Program-made: the position numbers and the translations under genes
DNA from: JBFLYZ01 sp040756415
Lineage (GTDB): Bacteria > Bacteroidota > Bacteroidia > JADZBD01
Length of the DNA: 64,000 bases
Assembly: GCA_040756415.1 (NCBI GenBank)
Contig: JBFLYZ010000002.1
Location: 60,059-124,058 of the forward strand
Direction: 5' to 3'
Part shown: one piece after another, positions 43,161 to 52,019 of the stretch
Position numbering within the stretch: the stretch's first letter is position 1
Layout: the number at the start of each line of letters is the position of its first letter
Notes under the pieces: generated by a model
What the model saw: only the letters and a program-made list of their open reading frames with translations
Told to the model about the DNA's origin: nothing
Databases searched by the model: none

Positions 43161-46100
43161 TCATCCTTTCTTTTTGATCGCGATCTTGGTGGAATCGATA
43201 TCGAACAGCTTCTGGTAATACTCCTTGAAAGCATTGTACTCCTTCACATCGATCACGCTGGTATTGAACGACTGGAACTTCTCGATATAGAGCCCGTCCC
43301 CGGTCTTCTTGAAGGTAACGCGGTACACACCGTATTTGCTCTCAATACTGATGTCCTTGGGCATTTCCAGCAGCTCATAGCCTTCAGGAAAGATCAATGT
43401 GATCTTTTGCAGCGTAGGCTCCACGGTAACCAGCTCTGAAACGTCCAGCGAGTTGGCCCTGGTATCGGTGACGATAGCCGGATTGGTATTCACCGGCATC
43501 ATATACGGCACCCGGAACACGAGCATGCTGGCCACACGGTCGGAATAGTTCTGGGCGCTCAGTGAATACGCAGAGGTAAGCGGGAGCGATATCTCTTCCA
43601 GGTTATCGAACTGGTAATCCGAAAGGCTGGGATTGCCGAATATGCCCTCGCCCAGCATCTGCAGGATGAAATTCTTCTGCTCGTCCTTGTTGCTCAGCGT
43701 CAGCTCTTCGCGTATATCGCCACCCATTGCGCCCCGGTAAACCGCGCCCACTTTCATGTCGATCGAGCGGTCGCCCTTCAGCCGGGCGGTTACACTGATC
43801 TCCGCCTTGTTCTTCACGCTGTCCACATTATCTTTCGGCAACTGTAGCAATTGGGTCTCGCCATCTTTGATCAGCAGGGCCCAGGCATTGGCATCCATGC
43901 TCGGCAGGATATAATAGGGGTAGAAATCGGTGGTCATATCCAGGAAGTTCACCTTGCCATCGAGGTAGTAAGCTGCAATGGCATGATTGAAATACAGCGA
44001 GGGCAGCGACTTCTGATGATTATAATCATTCGTCTTAACCAGCACATAGTACGATTCAATACCTACTTCGCGCAGCATGGTGATCATCAGCGTAGCCACA
44101 TCCTTGCAGTCGCCAATGCGCGAGCACACGGTTTGCCCGGGGTCCTTGGGCACATACCCCGATTGCAGGAAGGGAACAAAGGAGTATTTGATCTCGCGGG
44201 TGAGGTAATTGTAGATGGCCTCCACCTTATCGCGGTCGCTCATTCCCGGCTTGATGATGGAGTCGAGCGCTTCCTTTACCTCATAGGTGGCCTCCAGCTT
44301 GCGGTAGGTCTTCCGCTGGTACCACTTCACCACCTTGCTCCAATCGGGCATCGTGCTGATCATGATGCTGCTCCATTTATCGAGCTTATCGATCTCCGCT
44401 TCCTCGAAGGCCACTTTAGGAATATCCTTGTACTCCCACCGGTAAAAGTCATAGCCTTTCCCGCTGTGCTTTTTCATCACATCCTCCACCTTATGACAGG
44501 TATAGCCCAGGTATTTGCCTTCCGGCACCGCCACTTCGAACTTGGCATAATATACGGGGTCCTCAAAATTCATGTAGGTGGTGGAATAGAACTCGTTGCC
44601 AAGCGGGCTGGCCCCCGTTTTGGTAAAGCTTACGCCTTCCATTTGTATGATGTCGCCCGGCTCGAGGTTGCTGAACACCTTATATCCTCCGTATCCATCG
44701 GGCAAGACCTCGGCACCGTTCTTCTTGATCACTTTCGAGGCCTTGATATCGCCCATGAAGCCGAAATCATACTCGATCCACTTCTTGGTGCCTACATCGG
44801 TCAGGATCTTTACCATGATTTTCTGGTAGATCTCGATCTCCCCGTCAGCGGTGAATACCATGTCCTTGGTGTACTGCAGCACCACGGCATCCTCGTCTTT
44901 GTATTTCACCTTCCATTCGGCCGAGTTGAGAATGGAATCGAAACCAGGCGTTACGAACAGCTTCTTGAGCTGTTTCTGCCCTTCTATCTTCTCGATCTTG
45001 AAGTCGATCCCCGCCCCGCCCAGGCCGTAGTACCCGAACATGGAGAACATACCGCTGCCGCTGCTGCCCGATAATTTCTTAGCCTGCTTATAGTACTCCA
45101 GGGCCTTTTCCTTATCCTTTTTCTCATAATAGCAGTCGCCAATCAGCTCGTAATACGAACTGGTCAGCGGCTTGAGCTTCAGCGCCTGGTTCAGCACCCC
45201 GATCGTGGCATCGTATTTCTCTTCCTCGAAAAGATATTTGGCTTTGCTGTAATAATACTGCGTTTTATACGGCTGTATGCCGATGAGCTCATCGTACAGG
45301 GAAATAACCTTGCTGAAATCGTCCTTCGATTTGTAATGGCTGATCAACTGCTCGTAATCGGATGAGAAAAAATACCTGTTGATCGATTTTTTCGCCTTTC
45401 GGAGGCCTTTCCTGTACGAGTAATTCTCATCATAGGCCTGGTATTCCTTTTTCTCTTTCTTTTTTTCCGCCAGGTCTTTTTTCAGCTCATCGTTCAGGAA
45501 ATACCTGTATTGGGGAAAATCCTTGATCTTCTGTTTGACGTACTCCTGCTTTTTCTCCATGAGGTCCTTCTTCTCGTAGTACTCGATAAACCGCTTGATG
45601 ATCTTCATGTTGGAAGGCGATATCTTGCTCAGGTTATCCAGCGCGTCAAGGTATTTATCCTCATCGTTCACCTTGTCTATCTCCTGCAGTTTCTGGTACA
45701 GGATATCGAATATGGGGGTTTGGGCATGATCGATGCCGCTGAGCACCTCGTAGGCCATTTCTTTCTTTCCGTTGAAGATATAGGCGTCAAAGGCCAGGTA
45801 TTTGGATACGACCAGCCCGGGATGCTTGCGGTTGAACTTGACGAAGAACTCCTCGTTCTCGCTGGGCATGTAGTACTTGCGGTAAGCCTTTTGCAGTGCG
45901 AAATAGTTGAACAGGTCGTCCGGCTGCTTTTTGACAAGGTCTTTGAAATAGTTAAGCACAAAGAAGGATGTAACGGAGGGGGTATAATCGGGCGCTGCGT
46001 ACTTCCTGTCGGTCGTGGAAACAATATCCTCGTACAGGCTCCCCTCGGCATCGGTAATCCGCAGCCCGAAGTCGGCCTGATTGTAGTAGCTGTTGCGGCC

Positions 46101-47090
46101 CGAAAATCCGTACGAGCCGCCCTTCAGCAGGGAGGCATAATATTCTTCGTACATGTCGTATTCAGAAGTAATGGGCGAATAGTAACCGTAGTCGTACCCA
46201 TAGCCCAGCAGCCCTTCCCCGCTGGCCGCATCGGATATCTTGATCAGCAGGCGGTGCGTGCCGGCCTTTACTTTGACCTCTATCACCTCGTTATCCCATT
46301 CAAAGGACGTGCGTTCACGGTTCTCGTAGACCAGGTCATTGTCAAGCCACAGCTTGACGGGTTCTTTGCGCGCCAGCCGGATATAGATGGTCCGGTCCTG
46401 CGGAACTGTAATAAAAGTGCTGGCATAGCATACGCTGCTGCCCCAGGCCGACACGTAGTCGGAAAAATGCACCGCGTCAGAGCCATCGCGGAACGGGGGA
46501 TTCACCCACACGTACTCCTTCCCGTCCTCGTCCGTATATTTCTTGCTTTCATCATACGGCTCGGTCTCGACCGGGAACTCCTCGATATGCCCGCTGCCGC
46601 CCAGGTTCTTGAATGGCCCGATCACCGACCATTGATAGTTCCCGAGGGTTTTACGGTAGATCTTATTCGCATCGCTGAACTGCCGCTTATAATACAGCTT
46701 ATCGGCCTCTATAAGCTGGGCATCGATCTTGGCGCGCAGGCTCAGCTTCTTCTGCTCCAGTATGCGCGATGGGGCCATGCCAAACTCATCATCGAACAGG
46801 AAAAAGTAATTCTCATCCCAGTAGTTGGCGATTAGCCGGTAGATGTACCTGTTATATGAAAGGTCATCGCCCGAGGTCTCGGAAAGGAAGATCATGCCCT
46901 TGAGGGATGACAGGTCCAGGCTATCCTTTTCCAGCGCATCCAGGAATGCCTCCCGCGCGCTTTTAAAATCATTCCTGCGTATATGGTCCCAACCGTTCTC
47001 TGCGCTGGCCACAGCGCTGAGCAAAAGAAAGGGAACGATCAACAGACGAAGCCCGTGAAACATTGTTCTGGAAATTGGTGAGTAATTCAT
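43161..47090 (-). CDS. Large DUF3857/transglutaminase-like protein with TPR region
   Basis: This 1309-residue exported protein has a signal (FHGLRLLIVPFLLLSAVASA). Residues about 150-300 include a PA14/carbohydrate-like sandwich (YQWSVIGPFKNLGG, YIRLARKEPVKLWLDNDLVY). TPR-like helices run through about 540-690 (KEKALEYYKQAKKL). DUF3857 follows at about 750-920, then a transglutaminase core with C995 in GDCKD, H1036 in FNHAIA and D1051 in FLDMT forming a Cys-His-Asp triad. The C-terminal part is beta-rich. It is presumably a periplasmic or surface protein; transglutaminase or protease activity is likely but the substrate is unknown. Confidence 0.9.
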   Translation of the reverse strand: MNYSPISRTMFHGLRLLIVPFLLLSAVASAENGWDHIRRNDFKSAREAFLDALEKDSLDLSSLKGMIFLSETSGDDLSYNRYIYRLIANYWDENYFFLFDDEFGMAPSRILEQKKLSLRAKIDAQLIEADKLYYKRQFSDANKIYRKTLGNYQWSVIGPFKNLGGSGHIEEFPVETEPYDESKKYTDEDGKEYVWVNPPFRDGSDAVHFSDYVSAWGSSVCYASTFITVPQDRTIYIRLARKEPVKLWLDNDLVYENRERTSFEWDNEVIEVKVKAGTHRLLIKISDAASGEGLLGYGYDYGYYSPITSEYDMYEEYYASLLKGGSYGFSGRNSYYNQADFGLRITDAEGSLYEDIVSTTDRKYAAPDYTPSVTSFFVLNYFKDLVKKQPDDLFNYFALQKAYRKYYMPSENEEFFVKFNRKHPGLVVSKYLAFDAYIFNGKKEMAYEVLSGIDHAQTPIFDILYQKLQEIDKVNDEDKYLDALDNLSKISPSNMKIIKRFIEYYEKKDLMEKKQEYVKQKIKDFPQYRYFLNDELKKDLAEKKKEKKEYQAYDENYSYRKGLRKAKKSINRYFFSSDYEQLISHYKSKDDFSKVISLYDELIGIQPYKTQYYYSKAKYLFEEEKYDATIGVLNQALKLKPLTSSYYELIGDCYYEKKDKEKALEYYKQAKKLSGSSGSGMFSMFGYYGLGGAGIDFKIEKIEGQKQLKKLFVTPGFDSILNSAEWKVKYKDEDAVVLQYTKDMVFTADGEIEIYQKIMVKILTDVGTKKWIEYDFGFMGDIKASKVIKKNGAEVLPDGYGGYKVFSNLEPGDIIQMEGVSFTKTGASPLGNEFYSTTYMNFEDPVYYAKFEVAVPEGKYLGYTCHKVEDVMKKHSGKGYDFYRWEYKDIPKVAFEEAEIDKLDKWSSIMISTMPDWSKVVKWYQRKTYRKLEATYEVKEALDSIIKPGMSDRDKVEAIYNYLTREIKYSFVPFLQSGYVPKDPGQTVCSRIGDCKDVATLMITMLREVGIESYYVLVKTNDYNHQKSLPSLYFNHAIAAYYLDGKVNFLDMTTDFYPYYILPSMDANAWALLIKDGETQLLQLPKDNVDSVKNKAEISVTARLKGDRSIDMKVGAVYRGAMGGDIREELTLSNKDEQKNFILQMLGEGIFGNPSLSDYQFDNLEEISLPLTSAYSLSAQNYSDRVASMLVFRVPYMMPVNTNPAIVTDTRANSLDVSELVTVEPTLQKITLIFPEGYELLEMPKDISIESKYGVYRVTFKKTGDGLYIEKFQSFNTSVIDVKEYNAFKEYYQKLFDIDSTKIAIKKKG

Positions 47091-47132
47091 AACGTAAAGT
47101 CCCGTAAAAAGTTACGTAAAGCGTCAAAAAAA

Positions 47133-47150
47133 GCCTGCCATCCGGCAAGC
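47133..47150 (-). terminator. Intrinsic terminator after the coiled-coil gene
   Basis: A 7-bp stem with one mismatch (GCTTGCC/GGCAGGC on the minus strand) and a 4-nt loop is followed by seven T residues, about 20 nt after the stop codon at 47170. Confidence 0.7.
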
Positions 47151-47169
47151 TGTATAAAGTTACGAAATC

Positions 47170-48108
47170 TTATTCCAATACCAAAGAGGTGGTGCCGATC
47201 ACGAACTCATCGGCCGTGATCTCGATCAGGTATTTGCCTGGAAGGAATTCCACATCGCTTTTGGAAGTATAGAAGGTAACGTTCATTTCCTCGTTGTTAT
47301 ACGATACGGTGGTCTTTGCAGCGAAGTATCCCTTATTGCCGTTGAACTTGAACGTGTTCGATTCGTCAAGCGACTTGGCCAGTTCCTTGCCGTCAGGCGT
47401 TACGATGCGGGCGTACAGGGTACGGTCGCCCTTCTTGGCGATCTTGTTCTCGCCTATGGTGAAGGTCATCTTGATCTTCTCTACCCTTTTGGCGGTCTTC
47501 GTCTCCAGCTCCTTTTTACCCCCCGATTTATACCTCACCCCGCTCACTTTGATATTGCTGGCCTTGAGAATGGAGCCGAGGTTGATGGTGCCCTGCAGCT
47601 CCTCTTTTTCCTTGGTCAACTGGCTGGTCTTGTCCTTTTCCGATGACAGCTCGCTTTCCACTTTCTCTTTCTGGGCCACGATCTCCTTGTTCAGCCTGCC
47701 CAGCGAATCGATCTGCTGCACGAAATGCTTCATGATCTTGCGCAGGGTCTCGGCCTCCTTTTCCAGCTTGTAGATCATATAGGCATCGCCCTTATGCTTT
47801 TCTGCCTGCAACTGCAGCTCTTCGATCAGCTTAATCTTCTCATCCAGCTCGGCCTTCAGCTTCGAGTCGCTGGTCTTCAGGGCCTCGTAATCGCTCTTGA
47901 GGTCGGCCAGCTCGGCCTGCAGCGAATTGCTCTTTTCCAGGTAGACGATCTTCTCCTTTTCAATGGTCTCTATGCGCGTTTTCTGGTTAAAGAACTGCCA
48001 GGTGAGAATAATGCACAACAACCCCAGCACCGTGATGATGCTCAGGTAGAACATATGCAGCCTTCTTTTTTCGTCCCGGCTGTCGTTCTGCTGTTCCGCG
48101 CTTTCCAT
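47170..48108 (-). CDS. Membrane-anchored coiled-coil protein of unknown function
   Basis: This 312-residue protein has a charged N-terminus, one membrane helix at about 21-41 (FYLSIITVLGLLCIILTWQF), then a long coiled coil to about residue 175 rich in Lys and Glu (KIKLIEELQLQAEKHKGDAY). A C-terminal beta-rich domain follows, with KIKMTFTIGENKIAKKGDRT and LYARIVTPDGKELA. The C-terminal domain looks like those of Bacteroidota envelope proteins related to chromosome or division factors, but I cannot name a family. A TAnnTTTG box precedes it and a terminator closes it, so it is monocistronic. Confidence 0.72.
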   Translation of the reverse strand: MESAEQQNDSRDEKRRLHMFYLSIITVLGLLCIILTWQFFNQKTRIETIEKEKIVYLEKSNSLQAELADLKSDYEALKTSDSKLKAELDEKIKLIEELQLQAEKHKGDAYMIYKLEKEAETLRKIMKHFVQQIDSLGRLNKEIVAQKEKVESELSSEKDKTSQLTKEKEELQGTINLGSILKASNIKVSGVRYKSGGKKELETKTAKRVEKIKMTFTIGENKIAKKGDRTLYARIVTPDGKELAKSLDESNTFKFNGNKGYFAAKTTVSYNNEEMNVTFYTSKSDVEFLPGKYLIEITADEFVIGTTSLVLE

Positions 48109-48138
48109 TCCTGGTATTTTTTTACTATATTAGTCATG

Positions 48139-48146
48139 CAAAGTTA
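48139..48146 (-). promoter_or_regulatory. -7 promoter element TAACTTTG
   Basis: A perfect TAnnTTTG on the minus strand, 30 nt before the ATG of the coiled-coil gene at 48108. Confidence 0.5.
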
Positions 48147-48206
48147 CGTTTTTTTGACGTGTGATCCAGGAGGGGCAGGCATTTTATCAACATCCCGCGT
48201 TCACAA

Positions 48207-48899
48207 ATGACCCTGTTCAGGAGCTTTCTCTCGCTCATCTTCCCCAGTGTATGCTTCGCATGCGGAAAGGCGCTTTACGATACGGAGGACAGCATCTGCA
48301 CGCTTTGCCACTATCACCTGCCAAAGACCAATTACCATTTGTATTCCGACAACCCGGTGACCCGGCTGTTCTGGGGACGGGTGAATATCAGCGCGGCATC
48401 TTCGTGCTACCGCTTTGCCAAGGACGGCAAGGTGCAGCAGCTCATCCATCATCTCAAGTACCGCGGGCAAAAGAACATTGGCAAGACCGTAGGCAGGTTC
48501 TATGGCGCGGAGCTGCTGCAGTCAGAACTGTTCAGCACCGTGGAGCTGATCGTTCCGGTACCGCTTCATAAGCACAAGCTGAAGAAAAGAGGATACAATC
48601 AAAGCGATCTTTTCGCTGAAGGCCTGGCGCAGGCCATGAAAAAGGAATACGACCCGGGCATCCTGGTACGCGGTGCGCCCACCGAAACACAAACGCGCAA
48701 ATCGCGCTTTGCCCGCTTCCGGAACGTGGATTCTGTGTTCCATCTGCGCGATCCCGGCCGCCTGGAAGGCAAGCACATCCTGCTGGTTGACGATGTGGTC
48801 ACTACAGGCTCTACGCTGGAAGCCTGCGCGGGCAAGCTGCTGGAGGTGCCGGGCGTGAAGGTAAGCGTGGCCACCATCGCTCATGCCGAACAGCAGTAA
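48207..48899 (+). CDS. ComF family phosphoribosyltransferase-like protein
   Basis: This 230-residue protein has an N-terminal zinc-finger-like cysteine set (VCFACGKALYDTEDSICTLC), the ComF segment LIVPVPLHKHKLKKRGYNQS, and a PRPP-binding loop VDDVVTTGSTLEACAG. ComF proteins are linked to DNA uptake or to recombination and repair; the PRTase activity is not well defined. Length and motifs are normal. Confidence 0.94.
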   Translation: MTLFRSFLSLIFPSVCFACGKALYDTEDSICTLCHYHLPKTNYHLYSDNPVTRLFWGRVNISAASSCYRFAKDGKVQQLIHHLKYRGQKNIGKTVGRFYGAELLQSELFSTVELIVPVPLHKHKLKKRGYNQSDLFAEGLAQAMKKEYDPGILVRGAPTETQTRKSRFARFRNVDSVFHLRDPGRLEGKHILLVDDVVTTGSTLEACAGKLLEVPGVKVSVATIAHAEQQ

Positions 48900-48902
48900 G
48901 CC

Positions 48903-48910
48903 TATTTTTG
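48903..48910 (+). promoter_or_regulatory. -7 promoter element TATTTTTG
   Basis: A perfect TAnnTTTG, 22 nt before the ATG at 48933; a second near-match (CATCTTTG) lies just after it. Confidence 0.45.
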
Positions 48911-48932
48911 CCATCTTTGTATTCCCGAAACC

Positions 48933-49412
48933 ATGGCAGAATCCATTAACGTACAGGGCAATACCCGTAAGGACAAATACGAATCCCTTTTGCCCCAGAT
49001 CAAAGCCCTTACAGAAGGCGAAACTGACGCCATAGCCAATCTTTCCAATATCTTTTCCGCCCTGAAATACGGTATGGGCTTTTTCTGGGCCGGTATCTAT
49101 TTCGTAAAGAATGACGAGCTGGTGCTGGGCCCTTTCCAGGGACCGGTGGCCTGCACCCGCATCAAAAAAGGCAAAGGGGTATGCGGCACGGCCTGGGAAA
49201 AAAAGCAGGTTATCATCGTTCCGGACGTGGACCGGTTCCCTGGGCATATCGCCTGCAGCTCGCTCTCGAAGTCGGAGATCGTATTGCCCTGCTTTAAGAA
49301 AGGAGAGATTATTGCAGTGGTAGACGTGGATTCAGACAAACCGGACGATTTTGACGAGACGGACAGAAGATACCTGGCCGAAGTGGTGACGATGATCGAA
49401 AACATAATCTGA
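48933..49412 (+). CDS. msrC: Free methionine-(R)-sulfoxide reductase (GAF domain)
   Basis: This 159-residue GAF-domain enzyme reduces free methionine-R-sulfoxide. The three cysteines C74, C84 and C108 (GPVACTRI, GVCGTAW, HIACSS) have spacings of 10 and 24 residues, the same as in the E. coli enzyme (C84, C94, C118). VDVDSDKPDDFDETD closes the GAF fold. It is cytoplasmic and thioredoxin-dependent. It fits the nearby methionine-related genes at 51-53 kb only loosely. Confidence 0.94.
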   Translation: MAESINVQGNTRKDKYESLLPQIKALTEGETDAIANLSNIFSALKYGMGFFWAGIYFVKNDELVLGPFQGPVACTRIKKGKGVCGTAWEKKQVIIVPDVDRFPGHIACSSLSKSEIVLPCFKKGEIIAVVDVDSDKPDDFDETDRRYLAEVVTMIENII

Positions 49413-49422
49413 TCCTTTCCCT

Positions 49423-51087
49423 GTGCAGCACAAGCCCTTTACACGCTTTAGCCCCGCTTACTTGATCAGGCTCACGGCACTATTCAGCATCAGCCTGGCT
49501 TTTTCCTGCGCGCAAATACTGAACCCGGGCGGGGGCCCGAAGGATACAGAGGCTCCCGTGGCGGTGAAATATATGCCCGACAGCGCTGCCCGGAATTTCA
49601 GTGGGAACGAGATCACAATCGCATTTAACGAATACATACGCCTGAATGACCTCAGCAGCCAACTGGTGATCTCGCCCCCGGTTGAAACGCAGCCTGAGGT
49701 GAGGCTGGTCAAGAACAGGATCGTGAACCTGGAGTTCAAAGAACCGCTGAAGGAGAATACCACGTACACCATCAATTTCGGAAATGCCGTGACGGACATC
49801 ACGGAAGGGAATGTGAAAGAGAATTTCACCTATGTTTTTTCCACCGGAGATTATATCGATTCGCTTACATTGAGCGGGAGCGTGATGTACGCGCAGGACC
49901 TGCGGCCAGAAAAAGGGGTGCTGGTCATGCTGTATTCCGATCATTCGGATTCAGTGGTGTTCAAACGCAAGCCCGACTACTTTGGAAAAACAAAAGCAGA
50001 TGGCTCTTTTCAGATCAACAACATCAGGGCCGGGAAATACAAAGTAGCCGCACTGAAAGATGAAGACGGGGATTTTTTATACACTCCTGTTGCCGAGCAC
50101 ATCGCCTTTTCCGACAGCCTGCTGGACCTGCAGAAGAATAAAAAGATCAACCTGCACCTGTTCAAAGAGAAAGCGAAAAAGCTATTCGTTGTGCGTGGCG
50201 CTTCCGGTTATGGCAGCTACACGATGATCTTCAGCAAGCCCCTTGAAAAGATAGGGATCAAAGGGTATAACCAAACGGATACGAAGAACTTTATACAGGA
50301 AGCCAGCGCGGGGCTGGATACGATGACCTGGTGGTTTCCCGGCTTTACGGACGATTCCATTCAATTCTATGTGGATGTGAACGGGCAGCGCTTTGATACG
50401 GTGAATATCTGCGGTTGCGCGTTGAAGAAGAAAAAGGTCAATGCACCCGAAAAACTGGAGGTAAGAACGAATGTAATACCCGGTCAGCTTTTCGATTATT
50501 CCAGGCATTTATCCCTTACCCTCTCTCATCCGGTTGCTGAAAAACTCACGGACAAGGCCAGGGCTCCTGTTACGGACTCGGCTAAACTAACGTTAAGGAC
50601 GAAAAGCGGCCCCGTTCCTTTCGTTCTGTCTATGAACGATATCCGCCATTTCCGGATCGCGCCAAGGGTTACAGGCTTCCAGCCGGATAGCAGCTATACG
50701 CTGCTTATACTGCCGGGGGCCTTTACCGATGTGTTCGGACTGACCAATGATTCTGTTAAAATTGAGTTCAAAGCCCAGGAAGCTAAATATTACGGCACTT
50801 TAAAAGTAAAAGCGACTGTAAAGAGCGAAGGAGCAAAGATCATAGAGCTTATTGACGATAAAGGAAATGTAGTACGATCGGATGTTATTAAAGGAAACAA
50901 AGACCTTTTTTACGAATACCTGCCCCCCAAGAATTTCAGACTCCGCGTGATCTACGATGAAAATAACAACGGCAAATGGGACACAGGTGATTATTCAACA
51001 AAAAAACAGCCCGAAAAAGTGATCTACTATAACCAGCCGGTTAATGTCCGCTCGAATTGGGACCTGGAGCTAGAGTGGAATCTTTAG
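49423..51087 (+). CDS. Ig-like-domain lipoprotein
   Basis: This 554-residue protein starts with GTG at 49423. Its signal (LIRLTALFSISLAFSC) puts a lipidated Cys near 29. An SbsA-type bacterial Ig domain follows at about 40-140 (PKDTEAPVAVKYMPDSAARN, ITIAFNEYIRLND, LKENTTYTINFGNAVTDI), then carboxypeptidase-regulatory-like (SLTLSGSVMYAQDLRPEKGV, GSFQINNIRAGKYKVAALKD) and further beta domains. The C-terminal segment IYDENNNGKWDTGDY is typical of this Bacteroidota group. Function is unknown; it is an outer-membrane surface lipoprotein by type. The 3' third is noticeably AT-richer than the 5' part. Confidence 0.84.
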   Translation: MQHKPFTRFSPAYLIRLTALFSISLAFSCAQILNPGGGPKDTEAPVAVKYMPDSAARNFSGNEITIAFNEYIRLNDLSSQLVISPPVETQPEVRLVKNRIVNLEFKEPLKENTTYTINFGNAVTDITEGNVKENFTYVFSTGDYIDSLTLSGSVMYAQDLRPEKGVLVMLYSDHSDSVVFKRKPDYFGKTKADGSFQINNIRAGKYKVAALKDEDGDFLYTPVAEHIAFSDSLLDLQKNKKINLHLFKEKAKKLFVVRGASGYGSYTMIFSKPLEKIGIKGYNQTDTKNFIQEASAGLDTMTWWFPGFTDDSIQFYVDVNGQRFDTVNICGCALKKKKVNAPEKLEVRTNVIPGQLFDYSRHLSLTLSHPVAEKLTDKARAPVTDSAKLTLRTKSGPVPFVLSMNDIRHFRIAPRVTGFQPDSSYTLLILPGAFTDVFGLTNDSVKIEFKAQEAKYYGTLKVKATVKSEGAKIIELIDDKGNVVRSDVIKGNKDLFYEYLPPKNFRLRVIYDENNNGKWDTGDYSTKKQPEKVIYYNQPVNVRSNWDLELEWNL

Positions 51088-51100
51088 ATCGACAAAGCAA

Positions 51101-51184
51101 AAATATGAAATGAGAAATATGAGATATAAAAAAGCTGATTCCTGTCTTTCTCATTTCATATTTCATATTTCATATCTCATATTT
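51101..51184. repeat. Interleaved inverted repeat (A-B-A'-B')
   Basis: Segments A (51101-51115) and A' (51149-51163) are perfect reverse complements of 15 nt; B (51115-51127) and B' (51172-51184) are perfect reverse complements of 13 nt. The arms alternate, so both stems cannot nest but could form a pseudoknot. The right part also holds tandem ATATTTC units. The 3' end of the downstream minus-strand gene, including its stop codon, lies in this repeat. Confidence 0.8.
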
Positions 51185-51969
51185 AGATTAAAATCGTCTG
51201 CATCCATCCAGGCCGGGAACTGCCTCCTCCACTCTTCCAACTCTTTTCGCGAAAGCGTTACCGTTTCAACCGATTCCACTCTGGGCTTTGTTTTGCTGAT
51301 TACCTCCCCTTTCGCATTGATCACAGCCGAATCGCCAGAGTGATAGACGTCATTCCCATCATTGCCTACCCGGTTCACCCCTATCACATAGCTCTGGTTT
51401 TCCATTGCACGGGCTAACAGGAGGGTCCTCCAGGGATGGCTCCTGCGCTCGGGCCAGTTAGCCACGAAGATCAGCGCATCGTATTCCGGGATCCCATTTA
51501 TCCATCTGTTTCTGATCCAGACCGGGAAACGCAGGTCATAACATACCAGGGGGCATAATTTCCAGCCATCGAGCTCCACGATGAGTTTTTTATCCCCTGC
51601 CGAATAGTGCTCCTGCTCCTTTGCGTAACGGAACAAATGGCGCTTATCGTACTGCTGATAGCTGCCGTCCGGTCTTTGCCAGATCAGGCGGTTGTAATAG
51701 TTGCCGCCTTCTTCCGTAGCAATGCTTCCTGTGATCACGCATTTTTTTTCCTTGGCCATCTTCTTCATCCATTGCATGGCCTTGCCTCCAGCGGGCTCAG
51801 CGACCTTTTCGGGCCTCATGGAAAAGCCCGTACTGAACATTTCGGGCAGGATGATCAGGTCGGTTGGTTCTTTGATAGCGGCTATTTTCGAAGAGAACAT
51901 TTCCAGGTTCCCGTCAATGTCTTCCCAGCACAGCTCGCTCTGAATAATGGTTGCAGTAAGGTCTTTCAT
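51163..51969 (-). CDS. Nitrilase-family omega-amidase (YafV/MtnU-like)
   Basis: This 268-residue carbon-nitrogen hydrolase has the catalytic triad E43 (ILPEMFSTGF), K109 (YDKRHLF) and C143 (LVCYDLRFPVW). YDKRHLFRYAKE and CYDLRFP match YafV/Nit2 omega-amidases, which hydrolyse 2-oxoglutaramate to 2-oxoglutarate. The next gene upstream on the same strand is a methionine/glutamine aminotransferase, whose by-product is 2-oxoglutaramate, so the pair removes it. The last six residues (NMRYEI) and the stop are encoded by an inverted-repeat element, so the natural C-terminus may have been replaced. Confidence 0.92.
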   Translation of the reverse strand: MKDLTATIIQSELCWEDIDGNLEMFSSKIAAIKEPTDLIILPEMFSTGFSMRPEKVAEPAGGKAMQWMKKMAKEKKCVITGSIATEEGGNYYNRLIWQRPDGSYQQYDKRHLFRYAKEQEHYSAGDKKLIVELDGWKLCPLVCYDLRFPVWIRNRWINGIPEYDALIFVANWPERRSHPWRTLLLARAMENQSYVIGVNRVGNDGNDVYHSGDSAVINAKGEVISKTKPRVESVETVTLSRKELEEWRRQFPAWMDADDFNLNMRYEI

Positions 51970-51977
51970 TTAAAGCA

Positions 51978-51985
51978 CAAATATA
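51978..51985 (-). promoter_or_regulatory. -7 promoter element TATATTTG (omega-amidase)
   Basis: A perfect TAnnTTTG on the minus strand, 8 nt before the ATG at 51969, so the amidase gene can be transcribed apart from the aminotransferase gene. Confidence 0.5.
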
Positions 51986-52019
51986 CTCCCCTCTCCCAAA
52001 GGATCGGTCAGGTGCGGGT

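Noticed and set aside
45510..46835. 441-codon plus-strand frame inside the DUF3857 gene
   Set aside because: It is antisense to the TPR and sandwich regions of a clear minus-strand gene and has no motif.
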